64,000 bases of DNA. Origin: Pseudoalteromonas rhizosphaerae. Lineage in GTDB: Bacteria; Pseudomonadota; Gammaproteobacteria; Enterobacterales; Alteromonadaceae. How positions within the stretch are numbered: the first letter of the stretch is position 1; each line of letters begins with the position of its first letter. Positions 17,827 to 26,618 of this stretch are shown here, one piece after another. The DNA lies in assembly GCF_902498845.1 (NCBI RefSeq), contig NZ_CABVLM010000013.1, forward strand, positions 89,057 through 153,056, written 5' to 3'. The notes beneath the pieces are model-generated. The model had not been told where the DNA came from, did not search any database, and was given only the letters and a program-made list of their open reading frames with translations. The position numbers and the translations under genes were made by a program.

Positions 17827-18693
17827 CTAAATTCGATTTTTAAGCATGTCTGATAAGCCAAAGCAATTGCGGCGACTTTGCTGGTGACTTAAAGGTTCAC
17901 TGCCTTGGGTGCGTGATTTATCTGTAAACCACACTACCCCCGCTAACGACTGAGAGCTGCAATTTAAGAAGCCATCTGAACAGCTGTCTAACCAATTTTG
18001 CGTAACTTCAAGTGCCACTTGGTTTTGATATCCGCCGCAATAGCTATCGCTGTCCCAAACGGCTGATTCAACGTCACTACCTACAACGGTTTCAAAGCGA
18101 GAGGGTAAACTTGGCCGATTAGGTGTGCCGTTAAGCCACTGTGCGTTATACGACGCCATCCAAGATACTTGCTGTTGTTTCACTGCATCGTTGCCATAAC
18201 CGAGCAGCCAGCCCAAACTTTGCTCAAAAGAGTTACCAGCAACGACCGCATCAGCAAGCGGCGTACCGCCACTCGAAGGTGCCAGTGCAATTGTGCGCGT
18301 CACTTTATTAATGATATTAGGAAAACGGCTATCCCATGTCGGGTTAGACAAAATCCAACGCACAACATTGCCGCCGTTAGAATGAGTAATGAGTGTTAAC
18401 TCAGTAATATTTTTATTGCTAATAAATGTGGTGAGTTGCTCGGCTAAGCAACCAACAGCGCCGTCAGCCCACATGTATTGCTCAAAATCACAATTAATAA
18501 CCGTGTAGTTATTGGTGTTAGGTAGACCTTGGCGCACCGTATCAACAAAGCTGCCCGTCCAATAATCATTATATGCATCACTTTGCTGGCCAGTGCCATG
18601 TACAAATGCGACTCCTTGCGCAGCAAAAGCGCCTTGACTCAAGCCCGCCGCCAGCGCTAAAGCCGGCATCAATAAGCGTGTTTTTATTTTCAT
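17827..18693 (-). CDS. Exported lipase/esterase-like alpha/beta hydrolase
   Basis: The protein has 288 residues. A signal peptide (LLMPALALAAGLSQGAFA) is followed by VAFVHGTGQQSD, which provides the oxyanion-hole HG motif, and by the nucleophile elbow THSNGG with Ser105. Several cysteines (C68, C82 and a C-terminal cluster) suggest disulfides in the periplasm or medium. Acid and His members of the triad are not certain; His270 or nearby (EPLSHQQ) is a candidate. The family resembles short bacterial lipases or esterases. It is the first gene of a two-gene unit with a DUF4785 protein. Confidence 0.82.
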   Translation of the reverse strand: MKIKTRLLMPALALAAGLSQGAFAAQGVAFVHGTGQQSDAYNDYWTGSFVDTVRQGLPNTNNYTVINCDFEQYMWADGAVGCLAEQLTTFISNKNITELTLITHSNGGNVVRWILSNPTWDSRFPNIINKVTRTIALAPSSGGTPLADAVVAGNSFEQSLGWLLGYGNDAVKQQQVSWMASYNAQWLNGTPNRPSLPSRFETVVGSDVESAVWDSDSYCGGYQNQVALEVTQNWLDSCSDGFLNCSSQSLAGVVWFTDKSRTQGSEPLSHQQSRRNCFGLSDMLKNRI

Positions 18694-19150
18694 GCGTGTT
18701 CCTGTTCTTTGTGTTTATATCTATCAGATTAGAGGTGTGACCTCCGATCAGAAAATAGACCAAAAAGGAACGAACGCAAGAAAACACATACATAAAATTA
18801 ACTTTTGTTTACTTTTTCACTACAAACTATTGGTTTTGTGGTCAAATTAAAATGAAAGAGTCGCGATGGTGACCTTCTCAACAAAGCCACACACAGAAAG
18901 ATAAAACAATAATGAAGATATAAGCTGGCTACCTTTTAGGAGAAGATCACAACAAAGAGGCAGAAAGAAAATTACAGCACGTTCATTTTTTATTCATAAA
19001 TGTAATTGAGTTTGTAGAGCGCATGTGTGATATTGGATTATACAAAGAAATAAGTAATACAATAGCTTGAACAGTTAGTAGTATTTAAATTAATAGATAA
19101 GCCAAGATAAAAAAGTTGGCTCTATTTGTAATAATTAAAAAGGCATAGAT
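18694..19150. other. Intergenic region before the HD-domain gene
   Basis: This 457-base AT-rich gap lies between divergent genes (exported lipase on the minus strand, HD protein on the plus strand). It must carry both promoters. I see no ORF, RNA gene or strong palindrome. It may be the left boundary of the AT-rich HD/radical SAM segment. Confidence 0.4.
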
Positions 19151-20656
19151 ATGGATTTTGATACACAACTCGTAAGTAAAATTCTTGACCCCATCCATGG
19201 AATAATAAGATTAACTGATTTGGAGGTTAAGTGTATAGACCATCCTTTATTTCAACGATTGCGGACTATTAAACAAAATACGTTTTTATATAAAGTATTC
19301 CCTTCGGCTATGCATACACGGTTTGAACACTCTCTAGGTGTTATGAGTTTATCTTATGAGATACTTAAACATTTACAGCTAAACTCTTACCGCTTTGCTA
19401 AAAAGAACAAAAATCAATGTTTATTCACATCTATGGGAAAGCTGTCCAATATTAACATTCAGGAATTAAGACTAGCTGCATTATTCCATGATATTGGTCA
19501 TGGACCAATGTCACATCAATTTGATTCATTTCTACCTTCAAAAACATACCTAAAAAAGCATATAGGTTCAAAGTTCCCTGACTTATTTAACATGATCAAA
19601 GGAGAAAAGATTGAGCATGAACATATTTCACTAATTTTTGTAAGGGCTATTTATGATAGTCTCAACACTGAAGATAAAGAAAAAATTGATATCAATAATG
19701 TAATGAAAATCATTGAAAGCAATTATTCAAATAAGTCTATATTCACAAAGATTGATAATAAAGTCATAGATATCTTACCGATGTTAACATCAATTATTTC
19801 TTCATGTCCTATCGATGCTGATAGAATGGATTATTTACAAAGAGATGGGTATTTTTCTGGCGTTAAGTGTGGTGTTTACGACTACAATAGATTATTTATG
19901 TCCATTGTACCAGTTGAAGATAATAATAAATTATATTTAGCATATACAGAGAGTTGTATAGATTCAATTGCTGAATTCATTAATGCTAGGGCAAATCTAT
20001 TCAGTCAGGTTTATTATCACAAAACAAATAGGGCTTTCTCATCAATGATGGGAGCTATCTGCAATATCGCATCTAGTGGCAATGAACAAAATATTTTTTG
20101 TTTCAATGAATCAGCTAATGCTGATGAAGAAGATAAAATTTCTCTTATTCAAAAATTTTATTTGAAAAACTCTGATAGCTACTTTTTAAATGAACAATTA
20201 AAAACACTCCTAGCTAAAAGTGAGAAGCCTGAGATCGGCCTCCAAATTTTAAATGATTTAAATAGTAGAAAACCATGGGTAAAAAAATACGAAGCTAAAG
20301 TTTTCCCTCCAAACAAATCAATCACAGATAACATAGATAAGGAGTTTCGCGAAAATATAGAGAATAAAATCTCAGAAATAATTTGTAATGTTGTTAGTAA
20401 TGAGTATTTCACTGTAGATGTAATGACAGACAATGCATTTAAAGATATCGATAAAACTGAAATAAAGTTATTAGCTAAGACTTTTTCTGGTGATTATAAT
20501 TTAAAAAGATTCGATGAATGTGGCGATAAGTTAAACAGATATCAATCAATAAAGTATTTTATTCGTGTTTTTATTGCTCCTGAATTTTCAGCATGTCTAA
20601 CTGATAATGTTTTGGAAAAAATTGAAAATTGTAAGAATGAATTACTAAAATTGTAA
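19151..20656 (+). CDS. HD-domain phosphohydrolase (SAMHD1/dGTPase-like)
   Basis: The protein has 501 residues. The N-terminal half has the full HD-superfamily set: the opening DPIHGIIRLTDLE, HPLFQRLRTIKQ, HTRFEHSLGVM (first His, residues about 57-67), LRLAALFHDIGHGPMSHQFD (His-Asp pair and following His, about residues 110-130) and DADRMDYLQRDGYFSG (distal Asp, about 222-237). Such enzymes cleave dNTPs or other nucleotides; the substrate here is unknown. The C-terminal 200 residues are Lys/Asn-rich and not recognised. The gene is much more AT-rich than its neighbours, suggesting horizontal transfer. It is followed after 33 bases by a radical SAM gene with a strong ribosome site, so the two probably act together. 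Confidence 0.85.
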   Translation: MDFDTQLVSKILDPIHGIIRLTDLEVKCIDHPLFQRLRTIKQNTFLYKVFPSAMHTRFEHSLGVMSLSYEILKHLQLNSYRFAKKNKNQCLFTSMGKLSNINIQELRLAALFHDIGHGPMSHQFDSFLPSKTYLKKHIGSKFPDLFNMIKGEKIEHEHISLIFVRAIYDSLNTEDKEKIDINNVMKIIESNYSNKSIFTKIDNKVIDILPMLTSIISSCPIDADRMDYLQRDGYFSGVKCGVYDYNRLFMSIVPVEDNNKLYLAYTESCIDSIAEFINARANLFSQVYYHKTNRAFSSMMGAICNIASSGNEQNIFCFNESANADEEDKISLIQKFYLKNSDSYFLNEQLKTLLAKSEKPEIGLQILNDLNSRKPWVKKYEAKVFPPNKSITDNIDKEFRENIENKISEIICNVVSNEYFTVDVMTDNAFKDIDKTEIKLLAKTFSGDYNLKRFDECGDKLNRYQSIKYFIRVFIAPEFSACLTDNVLEKIENCKNELLKL

Positions 20657-20689
20657 TTACTAATATCTGAACTAATAAGGAGGTTACAG

Positions 20690-22041
20690 TTGAGTAAAAT
20701 ATTTTGCATAAGTGCTGGTCAGCTTATAACGAAAAAAACGGACCATATTATTCATAGAAAAAATAGATATTTAAACTATGGATTGCTATCTTTAGCTACT
20801 GTTTTAAAAAACAATGGATTTGAGTCAATACAAATACAAGGTGGATTTGATGATCCAAATGATACTTTTAACACTTCAGTATCAGTGGGGTTATTAGCTT
20901 CTGAGTACCCTATTTTAATCTCAATACCTAGCTTTTATGCTGTTAGTTGGGTGAATAGTTTTATTAATTTAGTAAAAAAGGCTTTACCTCAAAAAAAATA
21001 ATTATTGGTGGTCGATGGGTAATAGATGATGAAGTCACTTTAATGAAAGAGCTTATACCACTTGCTGATATTATTTTTCCTGGTACAGCTGAAGAACATA
21101 TTTTAAAGCTTATTACAAATAACCCATTAAAGTCGTTGAAAGAAAATGTTATTAATCAATTAGATTACTCCCTACTACACGAACGTCATTTGTATCAGCC
21201 AAATTTAGAGGTTTCAAGAGGATGTGGTATGGGTTGCAATTTTTGTCAAGAAAAAGACGAAAGACTAACAAACCTAAAATCCCCTAAACTAATAGTAGCT
21301 GAATCGCATAGAACCATTTTGTTTGATAACCTAACTCCTATGAACCTGTATTTTGAAGCATCTCTATTTGCTTCGAAAGAAGAGTGGATTGACGAATTAA
21401 TAAAACACCGCCAGCAAACCAAGCAAAGCTTTAAGTGGAGAACAGAGGCTCGTGTTGATAGCATCAAAGTATCTCATCTCAAAAAACTAAAGTCAGCAGG
21501 TTTAGAGGTCATAGATTTAGGTTTAGAAAGTGCGAATTTCAACCAGCTTATAAATATGAACAAGACAAAAAGACCTGAGAAATACCTCTCGCAAGCATCA
21601 AGGGTAATTGAAGAAGCATATAGAAATAATATTAAAGTAAAAGTTAATATCTTATTGTTTGCAGGTGAAAACAAAGAATCGATTACTTCAACTATAGATT
21701 GGCTTGATAAGCATAAAGATGCAATTACTGGTGTCTCTGTAGGCCCTGTAATAGTATTCGGTTGGCAAACTAAGATAAAAGCATATCTTAATGCGTTAAG
21801 TGTTTTGGGAGCTTCTGTTAGTCACCAACCAATAACTGGAATTACTCATTTAGATTTAAGCTCGACCATTGACTATAAATCATCTATTGATATTTCAAAA
21901 TATATTGGTCAAAGATATACAACATCTGAAGATTACTTTTATTTAAAATCATTTTCTTATTTTGCAAGAGACTACACATTTGAACAATTCAACTCAGATT
22001 GCAAAGGAATTGAAGATCAACTAAATTTCAGACTAGTTTAA
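20690..22041 (+). CDS. B12-binding-like radical SAM protein, frame split by a -1 shift
   Basis: The frame starts at a TTG preceded by AAGGAGG, runs for 103 codons and ends in TAA right after an A8 run (20991-20998). Slipping back one base gives KKIIIGGRWVIDDE and continues to 22041, for a total of about 450 residues. Residues 1-120 resemble a cobalamin-binding Rossmann domain (YLNYGLLSLATVLKNNGF, IIIGGRW). Later comes the radical SAM cluster SRGCGMGCNFCQEKDE (CxxxCxxC) and an elp3-like core (EARVDSIK, GLEVIDLGLES, ILLFAGENKES). The shift site A-AAA-AAA fits canonical -1 slippage, but an ordinary mutation or sequencing error in a homopolymer is also possible. The substrate is unknown; partner of the HD gene. 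Confidence 0.75.
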
Positions 22042-22127
22042 ATTGCCATTTTATCTAATTCAATATTTAGAAATAAAGAGGACTTGACCTTATAATTTTT
22101 CATTACTATATTCAGACCTAACATTTA

Positions 22128-22605
22128 ATCCCCCGTCATCACGCCCTAAAAATAAGCAATTGATGAGTAATATCGCGCATGGAGGCGCGATAAGGTGAAA
22201 CTAAGCCATGGATGGCCCCTCTTTGGCTGAGGTCGCCAGCGCGACAAAACCTGAATAAGGTTTTTTAAAACAGCTAGCGAGTTAGAAAACTTCAAGTTAG
22301 CGAGCAATAACCAAAGATTACACTCGCGCCAGCAAGCTTAACGCCTACGGTGGTTAACTCTATCATTAGTGTTAAATCATTCGTGGCTGAAGCCATCCCC
22401 TACAGAGAGTCCGGAGAGGGGTCGGCGGCAGCCGTCCCTTGGTTGCCGCCAGCAAGCTAAACCTTGAATAAGGTTTTTAATGTAGGTCGCGGATTTATCC
22501 CGACAAAAGTTAAATACAGAGTTAACGAGTTTAATAAAATACGATTAACCATACCTATACAACTTTTCAGGCTAAAGCCCGACCTACGGCTAAATAAGCT
22601 TTTTA
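22128..22605. repeat. Composite of intergenic hairpin repeats
   Basis: This 480-base gap has no gene but many short inverted and repeated units: GGTCGCCAGCGCGAC, AACCTGAATAAGGTTTTTT and AACCTTGAATAAGGTTTTT, CTAGCGAGTTAG with TTAGCGAGC, GTAGGTCGCGG...CCCGAC and GCTAAAGCCCGACCTAC, and GTGGCTGAAGCCATCCCCTAC. Such GTAGGTCG/CGACCTAC units are typical of REP-like elements in marine gammaproteobacteria. A related CTCGCTA block lies at 63784-63816. It separates the AT-rich HD/radical SAM pair from the TonB receptor gene. Confidence 0.65.
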
Positions 22606-22612
22606 AGATAAA

Positions 22613-24721
22613 TTAAAAGCTATATTTTAAGCTCAGCTTATAATTTACCGGCTCACCGGGTTGAGTCCAAATTGCAGAGTAAGAGTTTGAGTAATATTCT
22701 TTATCCAGAACGTTATTTACATTTAACTGTACACTCACATCATCATTAACGTTGTAAGTTGCAAACAGATTCACCAGCGTATACGAAGGTAAGTAATACG
22801 TAGGATCAATGGTTTCACCTAAACGCTCACCTTCATATTGAACAGCTATACCAATGCTCGCATTTAAATTGAATAAGTCATTTAAATCTCGCTTAAGGCG
22901 CGCATTTGCACTGTGCTTAGGAATGCCTAGTAATGGGCTACCTTTTGGCAGCTTTACCCACCAATCTGTATTAACGGTGTCGTTTGCCGTTTTGGCATCA
23001 GTATAGGTATATGCAAAATCAAACGAAGTAGTGTCAGTAATATTACCATGTAAATCAAACTCAACCCCTTCGCTAGTTACTTCACCTAACGCAGTCGACA
23101 CACCCGCTTGCAGATCTGTAGTTAGCATATTGCTTTTTTCGGCGCTAAATACGGTAAAGCTACCATTTAGGGTATCGGTGCTAAATTTAATACCCGCCTC
23201 AATAGAGGTTGTTGATTCCGGCTTAAATGCATCACCATTTATGTCGTAACCGCTGTTTGGCCTAAAACCTTCAGAGTAGCTGGTGTAATATTGTATATCG
23301 TCTGAGTAGGCGTACACTAAACCAACCCGTGGACTAAATGTACTTTGGTCACTCTTAGACTGACTTTGATTGATATGATTATCTATTTGCTGATCAAACC
23401 AATCATAACGGCCACCCACTTGCACTTTCCATTGCTCAGTGATGTCGATTTGATCTTGAATATAAACCCCGTAACTGTGCTGTACTTCAGTGCTGTTATA
23501 TAAAAGTGAGCCTTCGGGTGCTGTTTGCCCATACACAGGGTTATACATATTGATTGCATAGCGCGTATCTTCAAGCGTAGGGCGATATCTGTACCAGAGT
23601 TTGTCAAAATCAAACTTGCTGGCGTCGGCACCTATTAATAAATGGTGGGTAAACCCAGCTGCTGTTACGCTGCCACTAAGCTCGGTACGCGCAGAAATAT
23701 TTTTAGTTTGAAAATCGCGCTCGTTATGTTGTCTACTTAAAGTTTCGCCATCAGTAAAGTAAACCTGCCGCCCTGGTGCCAGTTCTGCATCGCTCGATTC
23801 GCTTATAAATTTAGAATCGCTATAGCTAAACCCATTTAAAAGCGACCATTGCCCTATTTGGTGCTCGAAGGTCAGTTGATGAGAAATCGCATCAACCTCT
23901 GTTGGTTTATCACTTGGTTCACCTAAAAAAGTATCAATGGGTAATGCATCTACCTTTCCGTCTACGGCAACAATACCACGGTCAAACGTCACACTTTGGT
24001 CGACATACTCAAGTTCATAATTTAACTTTGTTGTGTCGGAAATTAACCATAATATTGAAGGCGTTATCACCGTTTTTTTATTTTCGTGGTAGTCTCTAAA
24101 GCTTTCACTTTCTTCAATCGCGCCGTTTACTCTAAAGGCGAGTTGTTCGGTAATTGCATTAGTGTAGTCGCCTTCACCGCGATAACTTTGCCAACTACCT
24201 GCGCTGACTTTTACAGAGCCTTGTTCTTCAAATTGTGGCTTTTTAGTAATAATGTTAATAGTACCACCAGGCTCAGAGCGGCCATAAAGTGCAGAGCCTG
24301 GGCCTTTCATCACTTCTACATAATCAATATTACTGGTATCACGGGTGCCGCTAAAACTTCGACCCGATGAAAAGCCATTAATTAAAAAGCCTGAAGGAAT
24401 ATTCTCATCACCTACTAAACCACGTATTGCAAAGCTTTCCCACAATCCACCAAAATCATTTTGTTCAGAGATACTCGGTGTTAAGTCGAATATATCGGTG
24501 AGTGTGGTCACCCCGGCATCATCAAGGTTTTCTGCAGATATAAATTCAATACTTTGTGGTTGTTCACTTAAAGGCACATCGCCGCGAAAAGCTTGCCTAA
24601 CGCCCGAAACAGCTATTTTCTCAATGCTTGATGACGCCGTAGTTGCGTATACTGAAGGTGATAAAATTGCACTTATCGCAATTGAAAGCGCTGATATTTG
24701 GATTCGTTTAATTGTATTCAT
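22613..24721 (-). CDS. TonB-dependent siderophore receptor
   Basis: The protein has about 702 residues from the ATG at 24721, which is preceded by AAGAGATAG; an in-frame ATG 7 codons upstream is less likely. Signal peptide: IQISALSIAISAILSPSVYA. It has a plug domain (about 40-170: PQSIEFISAENL, VEVMKGPGSALYGRSEPGGT, INIITKKP) and a 22-strand outer-membrane barrel ending in the aromatic KLSLKYSF. The subfamily resembles hydroxamate siderophore receptors (FhuA/FoxA-like) that import ferric siderophores using TonB energy. A Fur-like box lies upstream at 24816-24830. The exact siderophore cannot be named. Confidence 0.92.
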   Translation of the reverse strand: MNTIKRIQISALSIAISAILSPSVYATTASSSIEKIAVSGVRQAFRGDVPLSEQPQSIEFISAENLDDAGVTTLTDIFDLTPSISEQNDFGGLWESFAIRGLVGDENIPSGFLINGFSSGRSFSGTRDTSNIDYVEVMKGPGSALYGRSEPGGTINIITKKPQFEEQGSVKVSAGSWQSYRGEGDYTNAITEQLAFRVNGAIEESESFRDYHENKKTVITPSILWLISDTTKLNYELEYVDQSVTFDRGIVAVDGKVDALPIDTFLGEPSDKPTEVDAISHQLTFEHQIGQWSLLNGFSYSDSKFISESSDAELAPGRQVYFTDGETLSRQHNERDFQTKNISARTELSGSVTAAGFTHHLLIGADASKFDFDKLWYRYRPTLEDTRYAINMYNPVYGQTAPEGSLLYNSTEVQHSYGVYIQDQIDITEQWKVQVGGRYDWFDQQIDNHINQSQSKSDQSTFSPRVGLVYAYSDDIQYYTSYSEGFRPNSGYDINGDAFKPESTTSIEAGIKFSTDTLNGSFTVFSAEKSNMLTTDLQAGVSTALGEVTSEGVEFDLHGNITDTTSFDFAYTYTDAKTANDTVNTDWWVKLPKGSPLLGIPKHSANARLKRDLNDLFNLNASIGIAVQYEGERLGETIDPTYYLPSYTLVNLFATYNVNDDVSVQLNVNNVLDKEYYSNSYSAIWTQPGEPVNYKLSLKYSF

Positions 24722-24815
24722 TCTATCTCTTAGATATAGCACAGCTTAATCAATTAAGTTTGCACTCAAAAAAATTTTAAATGTAACCTACTAGGCAATC
24801 AGTTGAAGATGTAGG

Positions 24816-24830
24816 CAATAATAGTTATCA
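24816..24830 (-). promoter_or_regulatory. Fur-like box upstream of the siderophore receptor
   Basis: On the minus strand TGATAACTATTATTG matches 11 of 14 defined positions of the 7-1-7 Fur consensus TGATAATnATTATCA. It lies about 95 bases before the receptor start, which is where iron repression would be expected. Confidence 0.6.
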
Positions 24831-24961
24831 TTTAGAATTCCATACAAACAAGGCAAAAAACGCTACCCTACTTGCAATAAATATTACAAAGTTATTAAAA
24901 TATAATTTAAAGAAAAACGAAAATACTAACTTCAGCCAAATTATGGAATAAAATAAATTAT

Positions 24962-25318
24962 ATGAATATTTCAGGCAAAACAGAATTAATGTTAAGTATT
25001 GAGAATTTGGACCTAGACAAAATTAAGCAGTTCATATACTCCGAATATAAAAGTCTTGCTATAGATGATGAAATGTTTAAAAAAGACAGTAACGGGCGTT
25101 CTGCTATATATTATGCTGCTATGCGAGGAGATGAAGATATCATTTGGTTTTTATTATCACTTCTACCCGGAACCGGTATTTTTTGTAAACGTGGGCAACT
25201 ATTAGAATCAAAAGATAACCAAGGATTGACCCCAGAGGAGTTTGCTCAAGTAAATGGAAACGATAAAATATATAAGTTACTTTGTTCTGAAAGAATGAGG
25301 ATCGAGTTTTTCGAATAA
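24962..25318 (+). CDS. Small ankyrin-repeat protein
   Basis: The protein has 118 residues, soluble, without signal peptide. DSNGRSAIYYAAMRGDEDII is one clear ankyrin unit and DNQGLTPEEFAQVNGNDKIY is a second, followed by a short tail. Ankyrin repeats bind other proteins. Nothing else hints at a partner. The ribosome site is weak. It opens an accessory region that includes a short endonuclease V and SUKH-domain proteins. Confidence 0.7.
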   Translation: MNISGKTELMLSIENLDLDKIKQFIYSEYKSLAIDDEMFKKDSNGRSAIYYAAMRGDEDIIWFLLSLLPGTGIFCKRGQLLESKDNQGLTPEEFAQVNGNDKIYKLLCSERMRIEFFE

Positions 25319-25557
25319 ATTTCAGACACGCGTTATCAAAATGCCTTGGCGACTAACTCTTTGTTACTTACTTAGATGATGAGATAAACACCTCAAGTGT
25401 AAACGGCACCATAATACGCCAATATTGATTTAACAATTCAATATAGCCACAAGAGGTGTTCAAATGAAAGTATATCTAATTGCTGTTAAGTATCTCACAT
25501 TAGTCAAACCATGATATTGATATAGACCCACTACGCAACATCTAACAGGAGTACACT

Positions 25558-26061
25558 TTGATTTTTGCCATTGACTGCCAATATTACGACGACACAGCTA
25601 TTGCTGCCGGTATCTTATTTAAAAATTGGTCCGACGAACAGATAACAGCAAAACAAGTCAATACTATTAATGACATTGCGCCTTATGAACCGGGGCAGTT
25701 TTATAAACGAGAATTACCTTGTATTTTGTCCGTACTAAAATCTCTAGATACTCAACCAGATATAATCATAGTTGATGGCTATGTCACTTTAAGTAGTGCA
25801 CAAAAGCCAGGTCTGGGCATGCACCTTTATGAGGCACTTGAACAACAGATTCCCATTATTGGCGTAGCCAAAAGATCATTTGTCGATACACCAAAAGAAG
25901 CTGGAATTTTGCGAGGAAAAAGTGAAAATCCTCTTTATATAAGCAGTGTGGGAATTGATCTTGAACAAGCAAAAGAACACATACTGCACATGCATGGTAA
26001 AAATCGCCACCCAACCTTATTAAAATACGTTGACCAGCTAGCTAGAGGCATTGTTACCTAA
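25558..26061 (+). CDS. Short endonuclease V-like protein
   Basis: Endonuclease V nicks DNA or RNA near deaminated bases, especially inosine. Motifs are clear: AIDCQY with Asp6, YEPGQFYKRELP with Glu52, IIIVDGYVTL with Asp73, QKPGLGMHLYEAL and IPIIGVAKRSF. These correspond in order and spacing to the metal-binding Asp, Glu and Asp of E. coli Nfi (distance Glu to Asp is 21 residues in both). At 167 residues it is about 55 shorter than E. coli Nfi, missing the N-terminal segment and some C-terminal sequence. The start is TTG, preceded by AACAGGAG. It could be a specialised version, not the housekeeping enzyme. Confidence 0.82.
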   Translation: MIFAIDCQYYDDTAIAAGILFKNWSDEQITAKQVNTINDIAPYEPGQFYKRELPCILSVLKSLDTQPDIIIVDGYVTLSSAQKPGLGMHLYEALEQQIPIIGVAKRSFVDTPKEAGILRGKSENPLYISSVGIDLEQAKEHILHMHGKNRHPTLLKYVDQLARGIVT

Positions 26062-26618
26062 AACGAATAGCAAAGGTGTGGATGTAAAAACTGTGTAAAT
26101 ACCCGTTAGATATAGGGAACTAATTGTTCCTTAAATTCTATTATAGTAAGGATCAGATCCTGAGAGAGCCATACAGTTTTGATCTAAGCGACAAGCACTC
26201 ACGGCAAACCTTATTTAATTGCTGAAGTGCTTTTGAAAAGATTCTCAGTTTTATATTATAGCCAAATTTTTCGAATTATTGCGCCCCCAGACTAAAGCTA
26301 GACAGCACGTTTCTATTCTTTAACGCAATCAATAACGTGACATTCAGGTGGCCTTTTTCATAGCAACGACAATGAGGTAAATAATAGCCATGACTGCGAA
26401 GCACCTTTAGTATATTTCAAGCTTACGCTGCTGAGAATAACATTCCTCGAAGGTTGTTTTTCTTTCTTTGTTTACGTTTTGATTTAAAAAAGCTGCACAC
26501 AATAATTGATTCTAAGCGACCTAACTTATTTGATGCATCTTTAGACTTGAGACAAAGCTATATACGAATCATTTTTTTAGATAGACTACCAAGCATCTTT
26601 ACAAGGAGGAAAATATAG
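26062..26618. other. Intergenic region, no gene seen
   Basis: This 557-base stretch between the endonuclease V gene and the zinc-ribbon SUKH gene has no supported ORF. It contains short palindromes (AGGATCAGATCCT near 26151; GGAACTAATTGTTCC near 26117). The stretch 26300-26530 reads, in fragments on the minus strand, like a decayed coding sequence, possibly of a mobile element, but is too broken to name. Confidence 0.3.

Noticed and set aside
25461..25511. Short ORF starting ATGAAAGTATATC with GAGGTG upstream
   Set aside because: Sixteen codons only, with no recognisable features; could be a decayed leader but cannot be supported.
26300..26530. Possible insertion sequence remnant
   Set aside because: Fragments in different frames look coding-like but none matches a family I can name, and no terminal repeats were found.
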